Shown here one piece after another: positions 36,389 through 46,040 of a stretch of DNA of 64,000 nt (the stretch's first letter is position 1; each line of letters starts with the position of its first letter). This DNA comes from an uncultured Eubacterium sp. (GTDB lineage: Bacteria; Bacillota; Clostridia; Lachnospirales; Lachnospiraceae). The stretch is taken from positions 90,569-154,568 of the forward strand of contig CAPAOV010000005.1 of NCBI GenBank assembly GCA_948579355.1. Reading direction: 5' to 3'. The notes below the pieces were generated by a model. The model made no database searches, was not told where the DNA came from, and was given only the letters and a program-made list of their open reading frames with translations. A program made the translations under genes and the position numbers.

Positions 36389-37702
36389 ATGAAAAAACAT
36401 ACGAGCATATTTGCCATTTTAATACTGGCGCTGCTTACGTTTTGCGGCATTATATCGCTTTATCTGTATCTTCCTTATTGGAAGCTGCAGCAACAGGAAA
36501 TACTTCAGGAACAGAAACTGGCGGTAGATTTATATAAAGACATTTCTTATCCCAATAAAAGTATCGGGGACGTCAATCTGACCCGCATGAACGCCGCGTC
36601 ACTGACTGCGCTTCTGCAAAAAGAACGCAAGCCTTATGATGACAGTATGGCAACGCTGCAAATCAATAACGATACAATCAAATACACAATGAAAGATTTG
36701 GGACAGCATATTTACTATAAATGTTCTGATGGCTCGACGTTCGAATCGGGAGAAGAAAACGCTCTTGCCCAATACATAATATCAATAGACAAAAAGCGTT
36801 CCATTAAAGAACAGTATGATATTATCAAGGGAAATGAAGAAGCCACAACGCTGAAAATTTCCATTCAATGCGAGTGTCGGGAAGCGCAACTCAATAAAAT
36901 AATACGTTCCCTGTCCAAAAAATATGATGTTGCCGCTGAAAATTCCCGCATTACCTCTTCTTATGTTGTTCTGCCGGCAAAAGAGGGATGCGTACTGGAT
37001 ACGCAGACGATTGCCAAAGAACTGCGTACTTACCTTAACCGACAGACTACAAAAAATTTTTCGGGCGGATACAAAACAACGAAAGTCAAACCCGTCTGGT
37101 ATCCGGAAGACTTAAAAAAGGTCAACACACTAATTGCCCGTCACACAACTACTTTTAAGGAAAACACTTCCCGCGGCTACAACATTCGTCTGGCTGCTTC
37201 CCGCCTTAACGGCGTCTGTCTTCTTCCCGGAGAGGACATTTCTTTCCTTGATGTTCTTTACAACAAAAAGGATAAGAAATCTTATAAAAAATCTGACGCC
37301 TTTTTCCGTGGAGACGTTGTTCAGGCAGAAGGCGGCGGTATTTGTCAGGTTTCCACAACTGCTTACCACACCTTCCTTCTCGCAGGAATTTTACCGGAAA
37401 AACGATATCCACACAGCATGCCGGTTGGCTATTCCAAATTGGGATTGGACGCAGCGCTTTCTGTCGGCGGAAAAGACTTAGTCATCCGAAATACTCTTGA
37501 TGTGCCAATCCTAATTCTCTCTAAAACAAAAAAGGGAACTCTAGCTGTGGCGATTCAATCTTATAAAGACGCTCTAAAAGGAAAAACATATACACCAAGA
37601 AGTGAGAAAATTACGGATAAGGAGGCAAAGACTTTCCTCGACGTATATGTCGGGAAAACAAAACAGGAAACCATCTCTTTATCCCATGATACTTATAACT
37701 AA
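36389..37702 (+). CDS. VanW-family membrane-anchored protein
   Basis: 437 residues. A single N-terminal membrane anchor (about 8-27) precedes a putative peptidoglycan-binding-like region (about 40-230) and a VanW domain with NIRLAASRLNGVCLLPGED, EGGGICQVSTTAYH and VRNTLDVPI-like RNTLDVPILI. VanW proteins occur with some vancomycin-resistance clusters and widely in Firmicutes; the function is not established. The gene is convergent with the BlaR1-like gene, 5 bp away. Confidence 0.88.
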   Translation: MKKHTSIFAILILALLTFCGIISLYLYLPYWKLQQQEILQEQKLAVDLYKDISYPNKSIGDVNLTRMNAASLTALLQKERKPYDDSMATLQINNDTIKYTMKDLGQHIYYKCSDGSTFESGEENALAQYIISIDKKRSIKEQYDIIKGNEEATTLKISIQCECREAQLNKIIRSLSKKYDVAAENSRITSSYVVLPAKEGCVLDTQTIAKELRTYLNRQTTKNFSGGYKTTKVKPVWYPEDLKKVNTLIARHTTTFKENTSRGYNIRLAASRLNGVCLLPGEDISFLDVLYNKKDKKSYKKSDAFFRGDVVQAEGGGICQVSTTAYHTFLLAGILPEKRYPHSMPVGYSKLGLDAALSVGGKDLVIRNTLDVPILILSKTKKGTLAVAIQSYKDALKGKTYTPRSEKITDKEAKTFLDVYVGKTKQETISLSHDTYN

Positions 37703-37707
37703 AATTG

Positions 37708-38946
37708 TTACATATATTTTAATATCGGGCCCCAGCCGTTCGCTTCAAAAGGAACTATTAGGGGATTTTTTGTCTCGTCATATTCGACAAAAGCGCCGTT
37801 ACTTGCTCCCCCCATATTAGGCAGCTTTGTATACCCTCCGAAGAGAAGAAAAAAGCGTTTCTCTTTCACTTTATATTTGCGGAGCAATTCATTCATCTTA
37901 TCGGTATCTATCAACAGCTCATTTTCTTTAACCGTTATGGCTGAACGCACTTCTTCACAATCCGGAAGCAGTTGTTCCGCAGCATTGTAATTTGTTACCA
38001 GTATACATCTGTCCTCGGAATAGCGCGGATATGATACGGCTTTCACGCTTGCCAGCGTACTAACGGCAACCGCAAAAGCGAGAATGTACATTGCTGCGAT
38101 ATGTCTCTGATGAACCCGACAGCACCTCTTTATGTTTTGAAATCTCGTCTTTAAATTCCGAAACTGCTTATCACCGACAAAAGTAGCATATAACGCCCCC
38201 TGCTCTTTACTTTCCTGCAGCAGGCGGATACTTTTCAGCAGCAGATTTCCATATTCTTTGGCACTCATATCTGACAAATGCATACACAGTGTATCACAAC
38301 AATTTTCCATATCGGCTTTCAGCCATTTGACAGCGCCAATCAGCAGCGGATTAGGCCACAACAAGCAGCGGATACCATTCCATATGCCGAAAATCAACAG
38401 GTGTCCTAAGCGGATATGTGCGTGCTCATGTAATACGATTACTTCCAGCTCTTCTTCGGACATACAATGCAAAAACACCTCCGGCACTACAATACGATGG
38501 CGTATCCAGCCAATAGTAAACGGTGTGACTGCCTCCGGCCCCACATAAATTTTAATTCCCCCGCAGCAGACGACCGGCAGTCTTTTTATCATGCGCATGA
38601 GACGGTATTTCTTTCTGAGCAAAAATGCCGCCATCACCACGACGCCGCCGATATAAATCCATTTAACCGCGGCAACTTCAAAACAGAATTTTGTCCACCA
38701 AAAAGTAGCTTTCACAAACACGGGATTTTCATAACAGGCATGCAATTTCCCCAAAAAGGGCAAAATGACAATAACCGACCACACAACTACTCTCCCAAAT
38801 ATACAGCGCCTTAATATCGTTTTGCGCAACATATAAATGCATAACAATACCGGCACGGAAAACAGCACGCAGCGACCTAACTGAATCGTATAATACATAC
38901 AGCCAAAGCTGATTATCTCTTGCAGATTAAGAAACCATAGCGACAT
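37708..38946 (-). CDS. BlaR1/MecR1-type M56 family metalloprotease sensor
   Basis: 412 residues. Four N-terminal membrane helices surround a cytosolic zinc-protease domain with VVLHEHAHIRLGH (HExxH). A fifth helix near 278-295 leads to a short extracellular tail of about 110 residues, much shorter than the penicillin-binding sensor of BlaR1. It therefore probably senses another envelope signal. It is 9 bp downstream of a BlaI/MecI-type repressor, which it should cleave or inactivate. Confidence 0.85.
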   Translation of the reverse strand: MSLWFLNLQEIISFGCMYYTIQLGRCVLFSVPVLLCIYMLRKTILRRCIFGRVVVWSVIVILPFLGKLHACYENPVFVKATFWWTKFCFEVAAVKWIYIGGVVVMAAFLLRKKYRLMRMIKRLPVVCCGGIKIYVGPEAVTPFTIGWIRHRIVVPEVFLHCMSEEELEVIVLHEHAHIRLGHLLIFGIWNGIRCLLWPNPLLIGAVKWLKADMENCCDTLCMHLSDMSAKEYGNLLLKSIRLLQESKEQGALYATFVGDKQFRNLKTRFQNIKRCCRVHQRHIAAMYILAFAVAVSTLASVKAVSYPRYSEDRCILVTNYNAAEQLLPDCEEVRSAITVKENELLIDTDKMNELLRKYKVKEKRFFLLFGGYTKLPNMGGASNGAFVEYDETKNPLIVPFEANGWGPILKYM

Positions 38947-38955
38947 TGATACACC

Positions 38956-39342
38956 TCATTCACTTTCTCCATCCAATACTTTTCGCAATGCATCTATTTG
39001 CTTTTCTGATAAATCAAAAGATTCGGCCAGAGATACGAGAACTCCCGTTTGACTTCCGGCAAAATAACTTTCTGCAAATTGTCTGCTCTTCTCCTGACGG
39101 CACTCTTCGCGTGTCCGTTTTGGAAAATAATGGTAGATTCGGCTATCTTTTTCATCTATTGTAAAATCTACCATCCCCTTTTGTTTTAAGCGGTTTAGCA
39201 GTACACGCGCCGTCCTCGGCGACATCTTGCGTTTTTGGTTGATACGATGAATAATTTCCAAAGAAGAAAGGGAACTTCCACTCTCCCATAATACTTCCAT
39301 AAGCTGCCACTCCGTCTCGCTAGGCAAAAAATCTTTTTTCAT
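38956..39342 (-). CDS. BlaI/MecI-type repressor
   Basis: 128 residues from ATG 39342 (an ATG eight codons upstream is possible). Winged helix typical of the family: LPSETEWQLMEVLWESG, SPRTARVLLNRLKQKGMV and YHYFPKRTREE. It forms a two-gene unit with the M56 sensor. No beta-lactamase gene is nearby, so its targets are unknown; adjacent exported proteins or VanW are only positional candidates. Confidence 0.88.
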   Translation of the reverse strand: MKKDFLPSETEWQLMEVLWESGSSLSSLEIIHRINQKRKMSPRTARVLLNRLKQKGMVDFTIDEKDSRIYHYFPKRTREECRQEKSRQFAESYFAGSQTGVLVSLAESFDLSEKQIDALRKVLDGESE

Positions 39343-39380
39343 TCCTATACAACCCCTCATTTCCAAGTTTCTGAAAAAAA

Positions 39381-39404
39381 GGGAACTGCCATAAAACAGT
39401 TCCC
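39381..39404. terminator. Bidirectional terminator between the exported CBM-type protein and blaI-type gene
   Basis: GGGAACTG pairs with CAGTTCCC around CCATAAAA, flanked by A-rich and T-rich tracts on both sides. It should end the 39429-41345 gene on the minus strand. Confidence 0.85.
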
Positions 39405-39428
39405 TTTTGTTATCTGATTTACAATTTT

Positions 39429-41345
39429 TTAAGCCTCATCTTTAACGAACGTAACAGCTTTAACTACAATATGGCAGTTCGCCGGAATGGCATCTGTCAA
39501 CTGAAGATTAAATCCTGCTATCGTAGGTACTTCTGTCGGATTTAAACTGGAAATCGTCAGAATATTCGTATCACCAGTATAGACATTAAGGAACATCTGG
39601 TCCTTTGTCGTATCGTCATCACCAGTATAGTTTGTGTCTACACCGTTACTATATCCATTCAATGAACTGGATGCTGCAAAAGCAATTTTACCATTTGTAG
39701 GTACAGAGGCATCCGGATAATCGGAAAAATCCTCAACCGCTTTACCGTCGGCATCCTGAAGCTCCCAATCTACTTTTAAGGAATCATACTTTGACAAATC
39801 AATATTTTTTGCATCCATATATTTCCCAAAGTTTACGAAAGTCTGGTTTGAGCCTGCCGGAAACTTAATTCCGTCTGCTGATTTTACAGCGCCCTCAGCC
39901 GCTGTAACATTAGCGTCTGTAAAGTCTAATTTCTGGGTTGTAATAATTTGCGGTTCTCCGGAATCATCACCAATCTTTAATTTGATGGAACCGACTACAC
40001 CACTTCCATCGGTCGCTGTCGCCGTAAAGGTACACTCGCCTGTCTTGTCCTGATTGTTGGCAAGAACAGTACCCTGGAAATTAACCGTAGCCAATGTCGG
40101 GTCACTGGACGTCCATTTTACAATTTTACGGGAAGCATTTTCTGGATTTACCGTTGCCACTAATGTAGCAGTCTTGTTATTTGCTACCGTATCTTTTTCA
40201 CAAGTTACCGTAATGCCGGAAACTTTATTCGGTCTCTCCACTTTGACAAAATCAATCGAGTGAATCGTCACTTCCATACCTGCACGCTGTGGACTGACAG
40301 CAATGGCAGAAATAGTAGAGAAGTCACATCCGGAACCTGCTTCAGAACCTTTACCAGAATACAAATCTTCAATCGGAACAAATACCGTACGTGTTACATA
40401 CTCATCCTTAACCATCTTGCCTGTACCGCCATCTTCTACAAGATAATCAGCAGCAGGAACAGGACCGGCCCATTTTGCCTCGTATACCTCTGTCGTACAT
40501 GTGCCAGGGAAGCCTTCACTTTCCAAAGCATCGTACTCATTGTAAGTACGGAAGTTCAACTCATTTTCCGAAGTTACTTCTATACGGATATAATCGTAGT
40601 CCGACATATCCTTGATGGCATCCTGAAAACCAAGATATCCTTCGCCCTTAGGCAGGTCTACTAACTGGTCGTCATTTGTGCAAGGATTAATGTAGAAAGA
40701 AACACCGGAGTTATAATCTACCAGAGAAGTAAATGTTACACCGTCTTTACCATAGTCCGTAAAACCAGCAACTTCATCTGCATCTTCCGGTCTCTTGGAA
40801 ATACAAGTCAGAGTTGTCTCGTTCTGCTCATTAATCGTAATCGGATATGTGTTTGACTCAATTACTTTTTTACCGTCTACAATGCCAACTTTCGGTTTCT
40901 GAGTCGGGTTGTTATTTCCCGGAGGAGTTGGTGTAGCCTTAGTTCCATTTGATGGAGTCGGTGTAGGGGTAGCCTTAGAAGTCGTTGCTTTCTTTACCGT
41001 AATCTTACATGTTTTCTTATACGTCTTCTTTCCAACTTTAATCTTTGCTGTCAGAGTTGCTTTTCCGACTTTCTTACCCTTAATCTTTACACTCTTTTTC
41101 TTTTTCTTACTAATGGATACAACTTTCTTGCCTTTCTTGTTCAAAGACCATGTTGTCTTCTTTACTTTGGCTTTTCCTTTTACTTTTAACGTCTTTGACT
41201 TACCTTTATTAACGGTTAATTTCTTTGCCAAAGTAGGTTTTTTAGCTGCTGCATCCGCAGAAGCAGCCGGTGCGATTGCCGCAACACTGAATGCCATTAC
41301 GACAGCCAGAGATTTTGCTATTACAGATTTGACACTCTTCTTCAA
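39429..41345 (-). CDS. Exported Lys-rich protein with CBM-like domains and Ig-like (BIG2) domain
   Basis: 638 residues from TTG 41345 (AGGAGG just upstream). Order: signal peptide (about 1-33), Lys-rich Ig-like domain (34-125) very close to that of the xylanase, a short TPTP linker, a carbohydrate-binding-like beta domain (about 165-375), a BIG2 Ig-like domain (KVSGITVTCEKDTV ... WTSSDPTLATV, about 378-455), and a second beta-rich domain (about 465-635). No catalytic domain was recognised, so it may be a polysaccharide-binding or scaffold protein. Confidence 0.75.
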   Translation of the reverse strand: MKKSVKSVIAKSLAVVMAFSVAAIAPAASADAAAKKPTLAKKLTVNKGKSKTLKVKGKAKVKKTTWSLNKKGKKVVSISKKKKKSVKIKGKKVGKATLTAKIKVGKKTYKKTCKITVKKATTSKATPTPTPSNGTKATPTPPGNNNPTQKPKVGIVDGKKVIESNTYPITINEQNETTLTCISKRPEDADEVAGFTDYGKDGVTFTSLVDYNSGVSFYINPCTNDDQLVDLPKGEGYLGFQDAIKDMSDYDYIRIEVTSENELNFRTYNEYDALESEGFPGTCTTEVYEAKWAGPVPAADYLVEDGGTGKMVKDEYVTRTVFVPIEDLYSGKGSEAGSGCDFSTISAIAVSPQRAGMEVTIHSIDFVKVERPNKVSGITVTCEKDTVANNKTATLVATVNPENASRKIVKWTSSDPTLATVNFQGTVLANNQDKTGECTFTATATDGSGVVGSIKLKIGDDSGEPQIITTQKLDFTDANVTAAEGAVKSADGIKFPAGSNQTFVNFGKYMDAKNIDLSKYDSLKVDWELQDADGKAVEDFSDYPDASVPTNGKIAFAASSSLNGYSNGVDTNYTGDDDTTKDQMFLNVYTGDTNILTISSLNPTEVPTIAGFNLQLTDAIPANCHIVVKAVTFVKDEA

Positions 41346-41390
41346 AACTGTTACCTCCTATTTTATAATTTAGTTTTTATTTTAAAGCGG

Positions 41391-41412
41391 ACTTCCTGCC
41401 AGAGCAGGAAGT
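41391..41412. terminator. Hairpin between two exported-protein genes
   Basis: ACTTCCTGC pairs with GCAGGAAGT around CAGA. It lies between the minus-strand genes and probably ends the longer one; only a weak T-rich tract follows. Confidence 0.55.
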
Positions 41413-41442
41413 TCACTTTAGCAACTTTGTTGATTCGGAAAA

Positions 41443-43962
41443 TTAATTCTTTTTCTCAAACCATTGTCCACCGTTTGCCTCAATTTCGGCATCGGTAGGA
41501 TTGTTATTTACATACTCATCTACCTTAAAGCGCAGGCTCTTAACCAGCCATTTGTGCTCATGCAGAGACGGGTCATATTTGTTCGCTTTCAATACAATGT
41601 AGCGGACATTTGTCATATCGCCGCCCGGCACTGCCGTAGATGGCGCCGTCGGTGTTGCCACCCAGTTCGACCACAGGTTTTCTTCTACGCCACGCTCGCC
41701 ACAACTGGTTCCCTCAAACGAGCGATGTGCATGGGAGCCTCCAAAGAACGGATATCCTGCATACTGTACCTGCTTAATCCAGAACTTATCCTCACGCAAA
41801 TCTACATTGTCTGCGTACAACTCGAAACTCATCTGTTCCGTTGCTTCACCTACAATCTGGAAGCCTTTGTACTGAGTCATGTCATAAGACTGACCCAAAT
41901 CCAATACAACGTGGTCGTTATTTGCCTGTGTAAAGGTGATATCCAAGCCGTTTGCGCTCTGTTTAATGCTGTCGATGGAAGAGAATACTTTCGTCTGGTC
42001 GTCTCCCTCTGCATTTTTCGGAAGAATCTTTATCTTAGTTAAATCTACAACCAAATCCTGTGCTGCTTTCTTCGGCTCGAATACTTCTACCGTAAAGCTC
42101 ATGGAAACCGATGGATTCTTCGTAACAACAGCCTTAATCGTTGCTTTACCGATACCTACTGCTTCCATTACCGGACTGGATTTAGAACCGTCCACTTTAA
42201 TTACTTTCTCATCACTGGAAGACCATGTCAACTGTGTCTGTGTTGTAGATTCTGGCTGATAAACAATATCTTCCTGTGCAATAGACATCTTCAGGCCTTT
42301 GGCAATCTTCGTCGGTGTATTTTCCAATTTGACGCCAGTACATGGAGTTTCTCCCTCAAGAAGTGTCAGGTTATCCAGATACAAGGTCAGGCTTGCGTTG
42401 TTATACATACCAGAGTAAGTACTACCAATTACCAGAGAAACACGCTTGCTGGACAATACGCCCTCTTCGGTAATATTTCCTTTGTTAAAGCCAAGCTTAT
42501 TCTGATGCCATCCGGCTTTGTACTTATCATTTTCAGACTCTTTGAAACCTACCGTACGGTTTTCAGGCTTCTTGCCGTCTGATTTCGACCAGTCGTTATA
42601 GAACATCGGGAACGAATGGTTATTATACGTCATATAATCAAACTCGCCGCCCTTGACATTATATGTCTCGTCCTTACCGGTCGCATGAGAAGCATCTGAA
42701 GAGAACTTAACTAAATCTTCTGAAACGCCTTTCTTCTTAGCATCGTCTACGGTCAATGTCGTATCGAAGTAATGCTCTGGTGTAATTGTCTTATATTTAC
42801 TGAAATATGCTGCTACTGCTTTATGCTGGCAATCACCTGTGTTACTGGAAACAACACGGGACTGAACCATAATACCAGAGTAGTCATCCAGCGCTTTTCT
42901 GAGAGACAGATTGAAAATCGGGGCATAATCGTATGCCTGCGTATTTCCGTTGTACTCGACTCTCAGACACTTGTTGTTCGGATTCTCAGGGTCTTGTACG
43001 ACCGTCATCTTACCAACGTTCTTGCCTACATATTCTTTACCTCTTGTTGCCTTACCGGAAGTACCCTCTAATGCATTGCTCTCCCAGTCATAACCTACCG
43101 GATAATCTTCAAAGTCTTCAACAACTGTCTTTGTTCTGTTATCTTCCGGCTCATAGTTTGGCGTCGGCGTAGCTAACACTGGTTTGGATTTGATGGTTAC
43201 GTTTACTTTAACCTTCTTGTTCGTACCATCTTTCGTATAACCATAAATTACGGTTTTACCCGGTTTAACAGGGGTAACTACACCATATGGAGAAACATAA
43301 ACAATCTTCTTGTTCTTAGCTTTCCATTTCATTCCTTTGTAGCCGACTTTTGTCGGGGAATATTTAACACTGATGGTTGCGAGCTGCTGATTGCCTGTAT
43401 CGGCTGCTTTATCATCATACTGCTCGGTAAGTTCCAATGGTGTCTTTTTTGCAGAGACAAATTTAATTGTCTTTTTCGTTGTCTTGGTACGCTTAGATGC
43501 ATCCGCTTCTTTGTTATTTGTTACACTTGTAGAAATTTTCAGTTTGCTTACGGAAACTTTCTTAATCGGTGTACCAATCTTAATCTTTAATGTTGCTTTC
43601 TTTTTCTTGTTAGCCTTGGAAGCGATTGTGATTTTGGCAGTCTTGTTTTTCTTTCCTACTGCTTTCACATATACTTTCCCTTTTGACTTAACAATCTTAG
43701 CAACTTTTTTGTTACTGGATTTGTATGTAACCTTTTTACTAATCTTTCCAGATTTGGTTACTTTTACTTTAATTCTCTTTTTCTGGCCTTTTTTCAAAAC
43801 CAGCTTGCCACCGTTTGTAACAGGGCTTGTCACTTTCACGGACTTAATCTTTGCTTTCTTCGCATCAGAAGTCGTGCTAGTGACAGACAAAGATGTCACA
43901 ATCAGCGCCAACGAAAGAAGAACAGTCATCAGCTTTGTGACCATTTTTGGTGTCTTGCTCAT
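41443..43962 (-). CDS. Large exported Lys-rich protein with Ig-like and CBM-like domains
   Basis: 839 residues. A signal peptide (about 1-33) is followed by a Lys-rich region to about 135, a BIG2-like domain (about 180-255, VGYKGMKWKAKNKKIVYVS), a carbohydrate-binding-like domain (about 275-535, DFEDYPVGYDWESN, with YLDNLTLLEGE at its end), a second BIG2-like domain (about 545-635, TQLTWSSSDEKVIKV), and a C-terminal beta domain. No active-site motif was recognised. ATG 43962 follows AAGGAGG. It has its own promoter and forms an exoprotein block with its left neighbour. Confidence 0.72.
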   Translation of the reverse strand: MSKTPKMVTKLMTVLLSLALIVTSLSVTSTTSDAKKAKIKSVKVTSPVTNGGKLVLKKGQKKRIKVKVTKSGKISKKVTYKSSNKKVAKIVKSKGKVYVKAVGKKNKTAKITIASKANKKKKATLKIKIGTPIKKVSVSKLKISTSVTNNKEADASKRTKTTKKTIKFVSAKKTPLELTEQYDDKAADTGNQQLATISVKYSPTKVGYKGMKWKAKNKKIVYVSPYGVVTPVKPGKTVIYGYTKDGTNKKVKVNVTIKSKPVLATPTPNYEPEDNRTKTVVEDFEDYPVGYDWESNALEGTSGKATRGKEYVGKNVGKMTVVQDPENPNNKCLRVEYNGNTQAYDYAPIFNLSLRKALDDYSGIMVQSRVVSSNTGDCQHKAVAAYFSKYKTITPEHYFDTTLTVDDAKKKGVSEDLVKFSSDASHATGKDETYNVKGGEFDYMTYNNHSFPMFYNDWSKSDGKKPENRTVGFKESENDKYKAGWHQNKLGFNKGNITEEGVLSSKRVSLVIGSTYSGMYNNASLTLYLDNLTLLEGETPCTGVKLENTPTKIAKGLKMSIAQEDIVYQPESTTQTQLTWSSSDEKVIKVDGSKSSPVMEAVGIGKATIKAVVTKNPSVSMSFTVEVFEPKKAAQDLVVDLTKIKILPKNAEGDDQTKVFSSIDSIKQSANGLDITFTQANNDHVVLDLGQSYDMTQYKGFQIVGEATEQMSFELYADNVDLREDKFWIKQVQYAGYPFFGGSHAHRSFEGTSCGERGVEENLWSNWVATPTAPSTAVPGGDMTNVRYIVLKANKYDPSLHEHKWLVKSLRFKVDEYVNNNPTDAEIEANGGQWFEKKN

Positions 43963-44021
43963 TTTAATCCTCCTTTTTTATATAGTATGTACAGACACTT
44001 ACACACTCTGAATGTAATTTT

Positions 44022-44050
44022 ATTGTATCACTGTTATTATAAAAATGCAA
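44022..44050 (-). promoter_or_regulatory. Sigma-A promoter of the 839-residue exported protein
   Basis: Minus strand: -35 TTGCAT (44050-44045), 17-bp spacer, -10 TACAAT (44027-44022). The leader is about 55 nt. Confidence 0.75.
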
Positions 44051-44111
44051 CCAGAATCCCAAAACCAAGCCTATTTTTTTGGATATGTTGTACATTTTTT
44101 TGACACATTTC

Positions 44112-44139
44112 TTGACATAGTCGGGGAAACTGCTACAAT
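44112..44139 (+). promoter_or_regulatory. Sigma-A promoter of mrnC-rlmB-sigH
   Basis: -35 TTGACA (44112-44117), 16-bp spacer, -10 TACAAT (44134-44139). Confidence 0.8.
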
Positions 44140-44174
44140 TAAGACTAATAAATAAAAAAAACTAAAGGAGTTCT

Positions 44175-44615
44175 ATGAATATTTCACAAAATTTATTGCA
44201 GGAGATACACACTTTCTTCCCTGCGGAAGAAGCGGATATCCGCAGCTATTCCCCTCTTAAACTCGCTTATCTGGGGGACGCTGTCTTTGAAATCATCATT
44301 CGCACTATGATTCTGGAAAAAACAGGCGGGCCGGTTAAGAATCTTCACCGGCGCACAAGCGAGATTGTCAATGCCGCCTCACAGGCTTCACTGATTTTGG
44401 CTATGCAGGGCAGCCTGACAGAAGAAGAACAAAGAGTTTTCCGTCAGGGGCGCAATGCGAAGGCCTCTTCCGTTGCCAAACATGCCGATATCCACGACTA
44501 CCGCAACGCTACCGGATTGGAAGCCCTGTTCGGCTATCTTTATATGACCGGCCGCTCCCTGCGCGCAGTGGAATTGCTCAAAACCGGACTAGAACAACTA
44601 CATATAAATATATAG
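44175..44615 (+). CDS. mrnC: Mini-ribonuclease III
   Basis: 146 residues. An RNase III catalytic domain without the double-stranded RNA-binding domain: PLKLAYLGDAVFEIIIR is the signature, HRRTSEIVNAASQA and ATGLEALFGYLYMTGR carry the remaining acidic site. It matures 23S rRNA ends. In many Firmicutes it follows cysS; here it has its own promoter and no cysS upstream. Next is rlmB, 15 bp away. Confidence 0.95.
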   Translation: MNISQNLLQEIHTFFPAEEADIRSYSPLKLAYLGDAVFEIIIRTMILEKTGGPVKNLHRRTSEIVNAASQASLILAMQGSLTEEEQRVFRQGRNAKASSVAKHADIHDYRNATGLEALFGYLYMTGRSLRAVELLKTGLEQLHINI

Positions 44616-44630
44616 GAAAGGATACATCTT

Positions 44631-45404
44631 ATGGCAGAAGAATGGATTACCGAAACAAATAGTTCCCGTATTGAGGGAAGACACAGCGTATTGGAGGCTT
44701 TTCGTTCCGGACGGCTCATTGAGCGGTTATTTGTGCAGAACGGCTGTAAGGACGGCCCGGTTCTCTCCATCCTGCGGGAGGCAAAAAAAGCCGGGACGAT
44801 GGTAGATTTTGTTTCTAAGGAACGATTGGACTACATGAGTGAAACCGGACGCCATCAGGGTGTCATCGCTACGCTTTCCGCCTTTGCCTACCGCTCCATA
44901 GACGACATGTTTGCTCTCGCCGAACAGAGAGGGGAAGCGCCTTTTTTTCTGCTTCTCGACGGCATTGAAGACCCACACAATCTAGGCGCCATCATCCGCA
45001 CCGCCAATCTGGCGGGCGCTCACGGCGTGATTCTTCCAAAACGGCGCGCCGCAGGTCTGACCGCCACCGTAGTGAAAGCTTCTGCCGGCGCCATCTGCTA
45101 TACTCCCGTTGCCAAAGTGACAAATCTGGTTTCCACGATGGAAGACTTGAAAAACCGTGGTTTGTGGTTTGTGTGCGCCGATATGGACGGCGACGTCGTA
45201 TATAATCAGAACTTAACCGGCCCCATTGGCCTCGTAATCGGCAATGAAGGCGCCGGCGTAAGCCGTCTGGTAAAAGAGCATTGCGACTACAGTTGCGCCA
45301 TACCGACGAAAGGGGATATCGATTCTCTCAATGCATCCGTCGCCGCCGGCGTCATGGCATTTGAGATTGTGCGCCAGCGCAGAAACGAGGGCTCCCATGA
45401 ATGA
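44631..45404 (+). CDS. rlmB: 23S rRNA 2'-O-methyltransferase, RlmB/TrmH family
   Basis: 257 residues. N-terminal substrate-binding domain (RIEGRHSVLEAFRSGR) and a SPOUT knot with LDGIEDPHNLGAIIRTA, GLVIGNEGAGVSRL and SLNASVAAGVMAFE, the three TrmH motifs. It probably methylates the ribose of G2251 (E. coli numbering). It overlaps sigH by 8 nt. The exact rRNA position is by family analogy. Confidence 0.92.
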   Translation: MAEEWITETNSSRIEGRHSVLEAFRSGRLIERLFVQNGCKDGPVLSILREAKKAGTMVDFVSKERLDYMSETGRHQGVIATLSAFAYRSIDDMFALAEQRGEAPFFLLLDGIEDPHNLGAIIRTANLAGAHGVILPKRRAAGLTATVVKASAGAICYTPVAKVTNLVSTMEDLKNRGLWFVCADMDGDVVYNQNLTGPIGLVIGNEGAGVSRLVKEHCDYSCAIPTKGDIDSLNASVAAGVMAFEIVRQRRNEGSHE

Positions 45405-45981
45405 ACAGGAATTACTTGCTCTGGCGCGTCAGGGAGACGGCGCTGCCACGGACTGCTTATTAGAAAAATACAAACCTCTGGTTCGCAAAAAGGCGAGAAC
45501 TCTCTACTTAATCGGCGGTGAAAATGATGATTTGATACAAGAAGGCATGATTGCCTTGTATAAAGCCATCCGTACCTATGACAAATCGTATAAAAATTCT
45601 TTTGCCTCCTATGCGACTTTGTGTATTGAGCACGAACTTTATAATGTAATAAAAGGCGCTAACCGTCAAAAAAACATACCGCTCAACACCTATGTATCTC
45701 TGTATTCTCCATTGAATACAAACGAGGACACTAATTCAAGGGAAATTCTGGCAGATACTTTGCAGCCGGCTGAACTGACCAATCCAGAGGACATCATCAT
45801 CGACCAGGAAAATGTCACGGATATCGAGAGCACCATTAAAAAGCGGCTCAGCAAACTGGAACAGCAGGTCGTAACTCTCTATATCGACGGCAACAACTAC
45901 CAGCAGATTGCCGCTGCGCTCGGTAAGACGCCAAAATCCATTGATAATGCCTTGCAGAGAATTAAAAAGAAGTTGAGCTAA
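45397..45981 (+). CDS. sigH: RNA polymerase sigma factor SigH
   Basis: 194 residues from ATG 45397 inside the end of rlmB (GAGGG nearby); upstream codons belong to rlmB in another frame. Region 2 contains LYLIGGENDDLIQEGMIALYKAIRTYD, and region 4 has LSKLEQQVVTLYIDGNNYQQIAAALGKTPKSIDNALQRIKKKL. SigH drives early sporulation genes; its presence fits the cotJ operon. The mrnC-rlmB-sigH order is conserved in Firmicutes. Confidence 0.93.
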   Translation: MNEQELLALARQGDGAATDCLLEKYKPLVRKKARTLYLIGGENDDLIQEGMIALYKAIRTYDKSYKNSFASYATLCIEHELYNVIKGANRQKNIPLNTYVSLYSPLNTNEDTNSREILADTLQPAELTNPEDIIIDQENVTDIESTIKKRLSKLEQQVVTLYIDGNNYQQIAAALGKTPKSIDNALQRIKKKLS

Positions 45982-46040
45982 TTGCCAATACCACGGAAAC
46001 AGGAATTAACGGTAAGAACATCAGAATTAATGACAAAAAA

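Noticed and set aside
43391..44011. 206-codon hydrophobic open frame on the plus strand
   Set aside because: It is antisense to the Lys-rich N terminus of the exported 839-residue protein. AAA/AAG codons read backwards give Phe/Leu and mimic a membrane protein. It has no ribosome site. The same explains 40909-41373.
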